Assembly: GCA_023078685.1 (NCBI GenBank)
Contig: JALGAS010000006.1
Span: 3,162,001 to 3,226,000 of the forward strand
DNA from: Neopestalotiopsis rosae
Taxonomy: Eukaryota; Ascomycota; Sordariomycetes; Amphisphaeriales; Sporocadaceae
Direction: 5' to 3'
DNA length: 64,000 bases
Under the pieces are notes generated by a model. The model was not told where the DNA came from. It worked only from the letters and a program-made list of their open reading frames with translations, and did no database searches. A program made the position numbers and the translations under genes. This document shows, piece by piece, positions 49,873-60,713 of this stretch. The first letter of the stretch is position 1, and each line of letters starts with the position of its first letter.

Positions 49873-52800
49873 ACACACGTGGTCCTGTAAAAAATCACAG
49901 CAGATGGACCAGGGCTCATCGCTCTCCTCGAAGGTGGTTGTGGAATATCTGACCACGCTTTGATCCGAGAGGATCGTCTGACGATAGATCGGTCAACAAA
50001 TAGCAGCAATCGTGGAGAATGCGACATGTAAGTGTATGTAAGTCGTTGGTATTGCAACTTTGGGGGCAATTCTCCCCAATAATCAAGGTTGATGCAATTG
50101 TAAGCGACCCAGTGTTAAGATGATCTGCTTTAATACCAGTACCAGCACCAGCAGGTTGTGCATGTCGCTTGTATCTATTAAAATCCTTCATGTAAGATTT
50201 GAGTTGGTGGTTGAGCGCTCGGCTCCTACCGTGCTGATAACAATGGAGTGACATCCCGTATGATTATACACTTTTGAGTGCCCAGTCACTGGTAACTAAT
50301 CACACCTCGGTCGTTTATGTGGTGCCTGGATCTGGATCGCTAAATTACAACTGCGGGATCTCTACAGTAGATACCAATGGAATCAGAGCATGCAGCCTGC
50401 AAGATAATAAGACGACATGCTTGACAAGGAATATGTTCATTCATAAGTCCTCTTCAGATTGGCCAATCTCATATGCAAGATTTAACAGCTCCAGTGGGAT
50501 GAGATGGGGACCACATGCAGTAATGTACTTCGCTTACGGAAAGCCGTTATGATGGCTACCTCCTAGTGTAAGCATGGCGTACCTTAGTACCTAGGCTTGG
50601 GCCGCTAGCTACCTATAGTGCATTTGGATCAGCCAGCGGCCATGATAGCCAGCCCGCAGCGCTCATGTATGCGCCACAAGACGTGTAATCACCAACGGTC
50701 GCCAGAAGTGGAAACCGATGACAGATTATGTGGAGAGTCTTTTCAAGTTTAGACAACCAATTCTTGTCCCGGTCATCCTACAAAAGTAGTCTTTCAGCTC
50801 AGGGTCTGACCATGTAGGTAGGTAATCAAGGCCAAATCACCTCCATGTCCCCTACACCATACTTGGCCTGCATGTGCACTTAGAATCATTTGCGCGCTTG
50901 TCCACGGGTTTTCACGTTCATCCTTCAAGAATCCAGGGTCAATTAAAACTGAGGTTCCAAGTTCGTTGTCTAGACCCCGGGAACTGGACAAACTCCAAGG
51001 CATTTAGTGGAAATGGGAATCTTGTTCTGGAGCAGTACCACCTTGTCGCATTTTGGCCAACGGGCTGCCGTCATCTGAGACCTTCTGCTACAATTCGCCC
51101 TCCAGTATGACCATTGACAGCAAGTCGATACTCAGTAGTCCTCATTACGAGCCATCGTGGTCTCAACTATCATGGGCACGCTCGATCTCGGAGTCAGCCG
51201 AGCCTTGTTCGAGCTACTTGATATCTTGTCAGCTATTGCAAGAAAATACCCAAACCGTACGTTCTTGCCGCAAGGGTAAGGATCTCTCAAGATCGTGCTC
51301 GCAGCGCCAAGACGGCCAATCACTACAAGGAAGCCTTCAGTATCCTCCCACTGAACTTGACCCGCTGTCTCGGAAAGGTCATAGTAGGCATATAAGGTGT
51401 CAAAAAAAGTCAGACATGGGTGGATCGGCTGGTCCTGGCTATCAAAAGATGTCATTAGAGCAACGAGAAGCCCGAGGGTCAAATACGATCGAGTCTTGCG
51501 CGATTCTTGCAAATTTATCTACTCGCAGTCATGTGTCACTCACGTCTATGGTCCATGACTGTGACCTCCTAGGTGGGGAAAAGACATGCTTTCTCCCGCT
51601 CGACAAGGCGGCCATCATGGCTCGAGTGTTTGCTAGACAATAACTCGAGTTTGCTGTGCGTAACACTGATCGGAAGTCTACATGATCTTTCAGACCCGGC
51701 TGCCGTAGCCGTCTCTCATTATTCGCTGTCTCCCCACTTCCTCCCCACAGCATATGCCATATAATGGACAGGCTGAACTGAATATCATTCTTGTAACGCA
51801 AGTGCGAATCCCACTTGCAAAGGACCGGGTTTCCAGGTCTCTGCCATCGAAGATGAAGCTGAATGATTGTTAGAATTCACAATTCTACCATTTCTAGCTT
51901 CTTCACCTCGTATACAAGCAAATTTCGCAATCTGATCTCATTCTGACCTTTGCGGTGGATCTTTGACCGGCCGTAATCGACTTAGTCTTCACCGAATTAT
52001 CATGATGGCATGGCAATACCTACGAGTATCAGGAAGACAATACCTTCGGCGCAATAGGAGAACAAAACAGCCATAGAACTGTCTCTCAAGTAGACAATGG
52101 GCTGTGTTCTTGTTGCTGGTTCCTAGCGCTGAACATGGTCTGTCCAACCTCACACAGCGCCCGTCGTCATTCACATCCTTTGCTGGTGTCACTCGAGCAA
52201 AACAGTGATTCATTCTCCGAGTCCTGGACGAACTGTGGGCAGGATACTTGTTCCTGGAAGTCAGTTCAAATCTATCTTGGTATGACGAGATCGGTCACCA
52301 TGCACCTGGTCTACCATTATAACGCAGTCTCTAACTCTTCTGCGCTGCTACGTTCCCATCTGTTCTTTGAGATCCTTTGAAGCTCAAGTCGACACTCTGA
52401 GCAGTCATTTGCAGTGACAAGGCAGATACTTGATAGCTTTGGCTGAGATTTAGGTGTGATACTTGAGGGTCTATAAACCATCTCAACGTCGACCTCAAAA
52501 CAAACGACGCAGAACACCGTTCCAGGCATCCTTTTTGCAAGAGGAAATTTGTTTTTTCCCATTCGTTTGCAGAGTGACTCATCTCCAATCCTGTTCCTCG
52601 AGCAACTGGTAGCGCAGCTGGCTGTCGACTGTCGACTGGCGGATCAAGCCCAGCCCTAAAAAGAGAGCTTGGTGTTTAGGTGGAAGCTACACTTGAGATT
52701 CCCGAGACGGTCACTACTGCCTCACGTACCTCACGCGTACACAAGAGCCGATCACGATCACATGAGATGAGCCTTCCGCCCGCCTTCTGGAACACGTAAC

Positions 52801-53012
52801 CGGCACCCAACTTGGCGGTCAACCGAGGCCCGAGCACCGATTGCACCCGTACTTCTTTTGATCTTCCCACGACTGCCTACCTGTTTGTGCCTCCCTGAGT
52901 CTGTGGTCCCTGGATACGGCCTTGAAAAGATTGTCTTCCATCGATCATCGTACTTGAACAGCCCTTTGTAGACTATCGCGATTACTCTGCGTACTTCGGG
53001 GGCACGCTCACC

Positions 53013-55091
53013 ATGGCGAAGCCATACAGCAACTCGGAAATATCCGAGCTCGATCGTGTTGATTCCACAACAGACAGTCTGCGCATTTCGACACGAGAAG
53101 ACTTCCATTATGGTTCAGACCCTCTGTCGCGTATGAAACAGATTCTACTGGTCGCCATGTGAGTTTGAAAAACCCCCCCCTCCTCTGGAAGAAATCTGGT
53201 TCGCGTTACTCATTTTGTCAGACTGCTGCTGGGTTTGATGTTTTCCAGTCTTGATGCATCCATTGTCAGCACATCTCTCGTCACGATCTCGGTTAACCTG
53301 TCGGATTTTGTCAACTCTCCCTGGGTTGCGCTCTCCTATCTCCTGGCCTACATGGGTATGTACTCCGAGCTCCAATAAGCGCATCAATCTATCTGCTAAA
53401 CTTTGAGGTAGGCTTTGCTGTGCTCTTTGCCAAACTGAGCGACATCTTTGGTCGCAAGGCACTACTCATTACAGCATGGACTCTTTTCACCAGCTTCTCA
53501 CTCGGCTGTGGACTCGCTCCCAACATGCCATCGCTGTAGGTTCCGCCGACCTGGTACAGGCTCTTCTTCAACTGACAGATCCATAGCATCGTATTCCGAG
53601 CTTTTCAGGGTATTGGTGGCTCTGGTCTGTACAGTCTGGCCCAGACTGGTCTTTTCGAGGTTGGACCTACGGACAAGCCCAGTCTGTTGGGGGCTCTCAT
53701 TGGAATGACACTGGCAATCTCGTTCGTACTTGGCCCTGTTCTAGGAGGCACTATCACGCAATTTGCCACCTGGAGATGGATATTCTTCATCAAGTATGAG
53801 AATTGAACCTTCCTGCTGATAGCATATTGGGCTGATACTTTCTACAGCATTCCCTTCGGCATTTTGGCACTTTGTGGTCTGCTATTCGCATGGCCGCGTA
53901 CCGGTAACAGACATTCCTCCGGACTATGGGAATCGATTCGCAGACTTGACTGGTTTGGAAACGTGATGATAATTTCTGCATCGAGTCTACTCGTCTACGC
54001 TCTACAGCAAGCTGGTGCCTTCAACTATGCCTGGGACAGCCTAGCCATCATTGCAGCGCTCACCATCTCTGCTGTCAGCTTGGTCAGTTTCATCTGCTGG
54101 GAGATATATCTTGGACGCAAAGGCGACCCATCTCGCCAACCAGTGCTTCCAATTCGATTAATATCCCAGAGAACCTTTTTAGCAGCTTTGAGGTATGTTG
54201 CAATCTTGAGTTGCTTGTATTGTGCTAACGAGTCAGCTGCTCATTCATCGCCGGTTTCGAGTATTTGGCTGTCATTATTATTCTTCCCGAGCGCTTCCAA
54301 ATTGTCAATGGTGACAGCTCGTTGATGGCTGGCATTCACCTTTTACCCCAGCTTGGCGCCTGTGCTTTTGGATCGTTTCTGGCCGGAGCCATATCGAAGA
54401 AGCGGAATAACACTGCCTTCACACTCATTGCTGCATCTTGTCTCCAGTTGATTGGACTTGGCCTGCTTTCAACACTCGCTGAGATGAATACCGCCATCGA
54501 GGCTCAGTACGGCTACCAAACAATTTTTGGTCTTGGCATTGGTCTGTCATTCGCATCTGTCACTATTCTCACATCAGTGCGAGCTCATCGTGAGGATCTG
54601 GCGGTTGCACAAGGAGCCTTGGCACAGGCTCGGGTCCTTGGTGGTGCCATCGGAATTGCAATTTGCAGTAAGTTTGTCATGTCGATATCTACACCCAGCA
54701 ACGCTTGATTCAAAACTACACGGACTTTGAATCCAATATTTCTGACGACTGACTGACTTGTACAGTGATCATCACAAACAAGAGCCTTCAGAACGCATTG
54801 AGCGATATGCTAGGTCCCAAGGACATGAGTGCTCTCCAACACAACGCACGCACTGCTCAATTCTTTCCACCCGAGACCCTTGAAAAGATCAAGAGCGTAT
54901 ATGCTGGAGCATTTTCTGTCGATATCAAGATGATGATTGGTGTCTCTGTAGTTGGACTGGCTGCGAGCCTCTGCGCCTTCGAGCGTGATCCGCCGCGCAT
55001 GCCCATCCGAGGCTCACACAAGGAGACTGCGATCGGAGTACAACTCGAGCACAGTCAAGTGGAGTTGAATGAGTTTGCAAGATCTCACTAG
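53013..55091 (+). CDS. MFS drug:H+ antiporter of the DHA2 (14-helix) type
   Basis: Seven exons, join(53013..53158, 53222..53355, 53412..53535, 53587..53793, 53848..54192, 54237..54667, 54766..55091), 570 aa. Proton-driven exporter at the plasma membrane or a vesicle. Fourteen hydrophobic segments can be counted between residues ~47 and ~535. Helix 1 carries FSSLDASIV, the loop after helix 2 reads AKLSDIFGRK (motif A-like), RAFQGIGGSG is motif B-like, and LGPVLGG in helix 5 is the antiporter motif C. WRWIFFINIPFG follows, as in the family. Phases at all six introns agree and restore these motifs. Divergent from the PKS, so it is a candidate exporter or self-protection pump for its product; that link is inference from position. 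Confidence 0.93.
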
Positions 55092-56409
55092 ATTTCCGGC
55101 CTGGTGGATATTGACCCTTTTTGGGTTGAAAATGGGCAACATGTAGGGAATATTACTGAGTAGGATGAGCTGTCACGGTGTTGGGACCATACCGTGGCAC
55201 CTGGCTCTCTTGGCAATGTCTGTTTTACTGTTACTGAGTCGGTTGTTTGTTTTGCTTCCGGAGGCCATGGCATATTTGGATGGAGTACTCTATTTGCCGA
55301 CTTGTATTTTCACGGCCTGGATGGATGGCATCATTGGTATGGCGAAACTTGCATTTTCATTTTCCGCCTCTAGGGGCACAGATCATGTTGTTAGGGGTCT
55401 AACAGAGCCAACCCCTGAAGAATACAGAAAATAATTCGCTCAACAAGTAAATCGTACGAGTGGTTTTCTCGTCGTAAAGCCGTGTTAGTAAGTGATTCGT
55501 GATCACCATTGCTTTCGCTGGGCAGAGCAGGGGTCGGAAAACTATCGGATAGAAAAGCCAACCGTTGAAGTCCGTCCAAGAAGACTAGGAACTACTATTA
55601 CCGATACTAGGCAACTTGCGCTCGCTTGCCTTTCGTTCATGATCCAAAAGTTTGTTGACCTCTTTGTCCAACCCCGCAGAATGCTTGCGGCTCATGTGCA
55701 TGCGCGCTCCAGTTAATCCACCTCTCGCCTAGGGGAAAAGAGGGGAAATGTTCTTGGGGATTCGGGGTTGTTTCCCGCCTCTAGGTCGGTCTCGGTTAGC
55801 ACCAGCGATCAGAATATGCGGGTAGCACTGACGAGACTGGGGAAAAGCCTGGAGCCGAACATCTAGATCGCTCTCGGATGTAGTTGAGTTGGGATTTTTC
55901 TTTTTGCATCACTGACCAACGCTTGATCCGACCTTGCCAAAGGAATCCGACTCTTTGCAACCTTGTTGGCAAACCTGCAAGGCGATACCTGGCAGTCGTT
56001 TCTGGGAACTGGGGAAAAAGGCAATGGCCAGGTTCATTGGTCGGTGAGATATTCCGTTGACTGCGGGGAAAGAGAAACCATTTTCTCCAAGACGCTCTAG
56101 CGACGTATAATGGCCCTGGTGGACAAAGTACTGTATACTCTTTTCGGTCATGTTCCCCGAAGGAAGCTATTACTTGAAGGTATTATGACCCAAACGCTAT
56201 GATGACTCTTTTTTGCCAATGTCGTATCTGCTTGCTGGATGTGGGACGTTAATCCGCAAGCATTTAAAGTCTTGGGGATTTCCGCATCTTTGTGTGTAGT
56301 TCCCTCTGCTGTAGTTTTGTTGGGCAACCTCCCTGGAGTAGTTCACGGATTCTCTCTCAGCGTGTGAAAATTGCTTGCTTCAATTGCCGTTATTCCACCC
56401 CCCTTCAAG
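55092..56409. other. Intergenic region, alpha-galactosidase promoter side
   Basis: About 1.3 kb between the MFS transporter and the alpha-galactosidase. The left part is transporter 3' flank. The right part contains the GGGGAAA/CreA-like cluster described separately. No gene is visible; the frame at 55165-55434 has no motif. Confidence 0.5.
55732..56071 (+). promoter_or_regulatory. Cluster of GGGGAAA / CreA-like sites upstream of alpha-galactosidase
   Basis: GGGGAAA occurs at 55732, 55742, 55839, 56011 and 56065. Several lie in SYGGRG words, the known target of the carbon-catabolite repressor CreA/CRE1: CTGGGG at 55837 and 56009, GCGGGG at 56063, and CTGGAG at 55849. AGGGG words also fit stress-response elements. 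The position 340-680 bases upstream of a secreted GH27 enzyme fits glucose repression; this is inference. Confidence 0.55.
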
Positions 56410-58236
56410 ATGACGATGCCACAATCCTCTTCACTGGCGGCGGCGCTCGCGCTGTTTGTGCGCTTCGGCTTGGCGGTTAACAATGGCCTGGCGAGAACTC
56501 CGCAGATGGGTTGGGGTAAGCGAGCACCGAATACTACTATATTCTACATGCCCAAGAATCACCAGATACTAACCACATTCCATAACAGACAACTGGAACT
56601 CGTTTGGGTGCGACGTGTCCGAGGAGCTCCTGCAGGCCTCGGCCAAGCTCATCGTGGACTACGGCCTCAAGGACCTGGGCTACAGCTACGTCATCCTCGA
56701 CGACTGCTGGTCCAACGGCCGCGACGACAATGGCACGCTGGTCCCCGACTACGACAAGTTCCCCAACGGCATGGCCGCCGTCGCCGACGACATTCACGAC
56801 CTCGGCCTCATGTTTGGCATGTACTCGAGCGCCGGCGTCTACACGTGCGGCCAGTACGCCGGCAGCCTGGGCTACGAGGAGATTGACGCCCAGACGTGGG
56901 CGAGCTGGGGTGTCGATTATCTCAAATGTAGGTGGCTCTCCTCCTCTTATTTACAGAGGCATCGGCAGAAGTCACGGATTGCGAGAGGCTAATCTTTTTG
57001 ATTTTGAAACTACAGATGACAACTGCTACAACTCGGGTCAAGCGGGCACTCAGCAGATTTCCCACGACCGCTACAATGTCATGGCCAAGGCGCTCAACGC
57101 CACTGGCAGGCCCATCCTATACTCCCTGTGCAACTGGGGTGAGGACTACCCCTGGAATTGGGGTTCTACGATTGCCAACTCGTGGAGAATCTCTGGCGAC
57201 GTGACTGATTACTACGACAAGCCCGACGACCGATGCCCTTGGTAAGTAATTCTTGTACCTATATCATCTTTTGGACCAAGACTGACCATACTAGCGACGG
57301 CCCTGACGCTTGGGACTGTGGCCTCCCGGGTTGGCATTGCTCGCTGCTCAACATTATCAACAAGGTAAGCGTGCCTTTGAAAGTCGGCTGTATTGAGAAA
57401 AGACTAATATTGGTCCATAGGCCTCTTTCATCACCTCCAAGGGTATCAAGGGTGCCTGGAACGATCTCGATATGCTCGAGGTTGGTAATGGAGGTATGAC
57501 CGATCCCGAGTACCTGACGCAATTCTCTGTGTGGTCTGCCGTCAAGAGGTGAGTGTTAATCGAATTCCTAAATCTGAAGTGAAAAAGCTAAATCATGTAA
57601 ACAAGTCCCCTGATTCTTGGCAACGACCTGCGTATCATGCAGCCTCAGGATCTGGCCATCGTCTCCAACGCGGCCATTATCGCCGTCAACCAGGACCCAC
57701 TGGGCAGCTCCGCCTCGCGACGATGGTTGTATGAGACCAACGACATTGACGAGTACGGCAAGGGCAGCTACCAGGTCTGGTCGGGCGCGCTCTACTCGAC
57801 GACCGGCGGCGACTACTACGACGTGCTCGCCGTCTTTGTCAACGGTAACAACTCGCCCCTCACCATGAACGCGACGCTGCTGGAGCTGTTTGCCGACTCA
57901 GGCAGCACTACCGCCGAGGCCTACGCCGAGCTCTCGTGGGAGCTCAACGACCTCTGGGGCGCCCGCATGTCCAACGACGAGGCGCAGGCCATCATTGACG
58001 CCGCCTCGGGCAACTACACGGGCGCGGCCTACAACGGAACCACCGCCGACCGGTACAATGCTACGGCCAAGTCGTACGCCGAGGGATTGGCCGATGCCGA
58101 CCCGCTGCTGCTCGGTACTAAGGTCAGCACCGTCGCGCCCTCGGGTACCGTCGTGGCCGATGTCGATCGCCACGGCGTTGCCGTCTTTAGACTGCGCGCT
58201 GTTCCTACCGAAGCGGCCAGGAAGCGGGAGTTGTAA
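56410..58236 (+). CDS. Secreted GH27 alpha-galactosidase
   Basis: Six exons, join(56410..56515, 56589..56927, 57016..57241, 57295..57364, 57421..57548, 57606..58236), 499 aa. Hydrolyses terminal alpha-galactosyl residues from galactomannan and raffinose-type sugars outside the cell. A signal peptide covers about residues 1-23. Family motifs are in order: [23 protein letters not shown], the nucleophile in YLKYDNC (D150), and the acid/base in SWRISGDV (D210), then [12 protein letters not shown] and LGNDLR. Introns split GW-DNWN, K-YDNC and C-DGPDAW, each restored in frame. The C-terminal ~190 residues form the beta-sandwich region with several N-glycosylation sequons. Coding sequence is notably GC-rich. 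A second in-frame ATG lies two codons downstream of the chosen start. Confidence 0.95.
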
Positions 58237-58847
58237 GCGATGCGCGTGGTCATCTGGACGACGCAATGCACGCAATAGGCACACAATATATATACTCGAT
58301 AAAGTAGTCCCTCAAATTAGCAATGTATAATGATGAACAATTCGAAGATCATGTCAATCGCGTGAACGCGCTCGGCTGTCGTGATAGGCGCGGATCTGAT
58401 TTTCGCATTGGCCTTGAATGTTCGGATTTCATGTTGCTCAGGTATTCCGCTATGTCATGAGAGCTTCCTCGCCGCACTAGTCCCATCATGATCTTTACGG
58501 CAGAGCCAATCAGCTGCTTCCTTTCCTGGCAAAAAGCAATGAATAAGCGGAACCCTCTCTCTCGTAGCGGAAGGTTCGCCGAGGGCTAGGCCTGGCCATA
58601 TGTTGGCTCCAGGGCCTGATCACGCTAAAGTACGGTACTTGAATATTAGTACCGAATACCGTAGCATCGCTGTAGCATCGGTTGCGCTCCGTGGAACCGG
58701 GAACCTGTTGGCACATTTCAGGCCAGGGTACCTGTTGGTGACAAGCCCCACCAACGGACAAAGCTGTTGCAACTTGTGAGCCTTTCGGCTCGAGGGCATC
58801 ATCTCAGTCATAGATTAGCACCACTGAAGACTTTGCGCTTTTCAGCC
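58237..58847. other. Intergenic region
   Basis: About 0.6 kb between the alpha-galactosidase and the SRPBCC-fold gene. It holds the 3' UTR of one and the promoter of the other. The frame of the downstream gene is open upstream to 58767 but has no better start codon there. Confidence 0.5.
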
Positions 58848-59552
58848 ATGGCGGATCAAATTCCTCTCAATCAAGCTCCGGTATTCGTCGCCGCCATACC
58901 TACCCCGACCCTGGGGAGTGGAGGCTCTGGGAGTGCCGTTTTCTCGACCACCATCGCCGCGACTCCAGCCAAATGCCTAGAGATTGTATTGAACCCGGCA
59001 ACGTATCCGTCGTGGAACAAATGGGTCCCGCGCGTGGTCGTCACCTCGGAACCCTCTTCGGAACCCTCTTCGGAACCCTCTACCACTCCGGCGCCGCCTG
59101 GCCTTCCCGAGTCGTTGGCGCAGTTAGCGACGAGTCAGCAGCCGCTCCTCAAGCCGGGTACCAAATTCTACTTTGAAGTCCACATGGATCCCGACAGCGC
59201 TTCGTTCCGGAAGACGGACCTCGAGGTCACGGTGCTCGAGGGATTCGAGCGCGGTGGAAGCGGCGACGGCGAAGGCGACGTTGGCGGTCGCCGCAAAGGT
59301 TGGAGGGTCGTATGGAAGACGCAGGGCAACCCGTGGTATTTGCGCGCCGAGCGCGTTCAAGAATTCCTCGAGGACGGCGCGGGAGGTTGTCTGTATACCA
59401 ATTACGAGACCTTTTACGGGCCATTGACGTTTGCCGTCAAGACTTTTGCCGGAAAGCAGCTCATGGCTGGATTGACTTTATGGATGAATGGACTCAAGGC
59501 AGCGGCCGAGTCAGGAAAAGTCAGTGTGCAAGCCGAAGGAGAGACATCATGA
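58848..59552 (+). CDS. SRPBCC (START/Bet v1-like) fold protein, hydrophobic-ligand type
   Basis: Single exon, 234 aa. The sequence has the signature of small SRPBCC proteins: an N-terminal strand (GSAVFSTTIAATPAKCLEIVLNP) followed by the YPSWNKWVPRVV turn, a middle KPGTKFYFEVHM strand, and GCLYTNYETFYGPLTFAVK leading to a long C-terminal helix. Such proteins bind or transport hydrophobic ligands and some act as cyclases; the precise role is unknown. A Ser/Glu/Pro insert (SEPS repeated three times) lies after the WNKW block and is encoded by a perfect 12-bp tandem repeat at 59046-59081. No signal peptide. The start at 58848 (GCCATGGCG) has a strong context. Its position near a PKS might suggest a product-binding role, but an alpha-galactosidase gene lies between. 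Confidence 0.65.
   Translation: MADQIPLNQAPVFVAAIPTPTLGSGGSGSAVFSTTIAATPAKCLEIVLNPATYPSWNKWVPRVVVTSEPSSEPSSEPSTTPAPPGLPESLAQLATSQQPLLKPGTKFYFEVHMDPDSASFRKTDLEVTVLEGFERGGSGDGEGDVGGRRKGWRVVWKTQGNPWYLRAERVQEFLEDGAGGCLYTNYETFYGPLTFAVKTFAGKQLMAGLTLWMNGLKAAAESGKVSVQAEGETS
59046..59081 (+). repeat. Three perfect copies of a 12-bp coding repeat
   Basis: TCGGAACCCTCT is repeated three times without a change inside the SRPBCC gene, each copy coding for SEPS. Perfect identity suggests recent expansion and probable length variation between strains. Confidence 0.95.
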
Positions 59553-60713
59553 CGGGTCAACCCTATTGTATGAGTGAGATCTGTACGTCTTTTCTGTATA
59601 TGTCCAGCCTCCCAGGGCGCTTTATGGTTGAAGGTGGGGAGGAAGGAAGCGTCGCATTTATTGCCTTTATACGGTTAGGAGGCTCTACCCTGAATTGATT
59701 GTCTATTTCTGCGATCCACTGTCCACTGTCCACTGTAGGACGCAATGCACCTAGTGACGATGCGCGTCGTGCTGCAACGTTCCAACATACGTATGTGGAA
59801 CGCAGAATACTGTAGGTTGCAGTGACACAGCGGTATTTCGGAAAGAAGAAGAAAAGTGGCAGATCTAGACTCGACGGAGAATCTTGCAACCTGCAATTTT
59901 CATGTACACGATCTATTAATATATTACCTGTATGCATCGCTTGAATTAACCTCCCGCTGGTTGATGGCGGGTGATGACGAGGCCTGCTAACAGCTAGCAC
60001 GCTTTGAAACAGAATACCTCCGTGTACCTTACCCATCAGGGCGAATGCCAAGTGAATATGGAGTTGTCGGTTACCATTGCTCCCCCACCTTACGACCGAT
60101 GGGGGCCCGTCAAAAGAATGAAAAAGGGCACCAACTACCAAAGCAAGTTGCCGCCAGCCCAGTCCCCCAGTCCCTAAAAAGCAGATGTTACGTACGGGTA
60201 CCTTGCCTAGGGCAATGGCGCAACGCAATGAACAAAGCAGCAGCCAGCAACAGACGAGACCAGACGAGCCAGACAGGCAGCCTTCAAATTTTCCCCACAG
60301 CGGTTTTTTGGTACCAGTGGCCCAGTGACTGACTGACTGACTGGACCCAGTCAAGGCCAGTGTGCACCTTCAGAACTTTTCCCAGTTTCGGCTGCGCTCG
60401 CGACGCGTGTGGTGCGGTCGAACGGGCAGCAAGTAATTGAGGCGAGTCCGTCCAACTGAACCTGCTATTACTTGCCTATTATGAGCAGCCCCTGGAGCCT
60501 TTATTTTTATTTTTATGTTTGTTTTTCTTTCTGTCTGTTTGATTAGAAATCAAAAACGAATCTCCTTATGATGAATTCGTCTTGGCTCTCCGTGTTCTTG
60601 ACTGCAACACTCGTCTAGGTAGGGCTGCTGCTTATCTCACAAAAAACATTCGGTGGGAGGACACGGCCGAGAGAAGCTTTTCCTCTCGTATTCGTACCGA
60701 CCGTCACGCAACC
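59553..60713. other. Intergenic region with short tandem repeats
   Basis: About 1.2 kb before the transcription factor gene. It contains an ACTGTCC triplication near 59717, a (GACT)n run at about 60327-60342 and a TTTTTA repeat near 60500. A 263-codon minus-strand frame (59563-60354) has no recognisable domain. The right part is a pyrimidine-rich fungal promoter. Confidence 0.5.

Larger units (their letters stand above)
48215..53012. other. 4.8-kb bidirectional intergenic region between PKS and MFS transporter
   Basis: No gene I can support, on either strand. The longest frames (plus 51053-51643, 196 codons; minus 51132-51512, 126 codons) have no recognisable motif and no convincing splice partners. 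The region must contain the divergent promoters of the PKS and transporter. Two inverted repeats occur at 49677-49723 and 49853-49872. TACCTA/TAGGTA words recur near 50570-50620 and 50815. It is unusually long for a divergent promoter and may contain decayed cluster genes. Confidence 0.5.

Noticed and set aside
51053..51643. 196-codon plus frame and overlapping 126-codon minus frame in the PKS-MFS spacer
   Set aside because: Neither shows a domain, zinc cluster or P450/oxidoreductase motif, so I do not call a tailoring gene or cluster regulator here.
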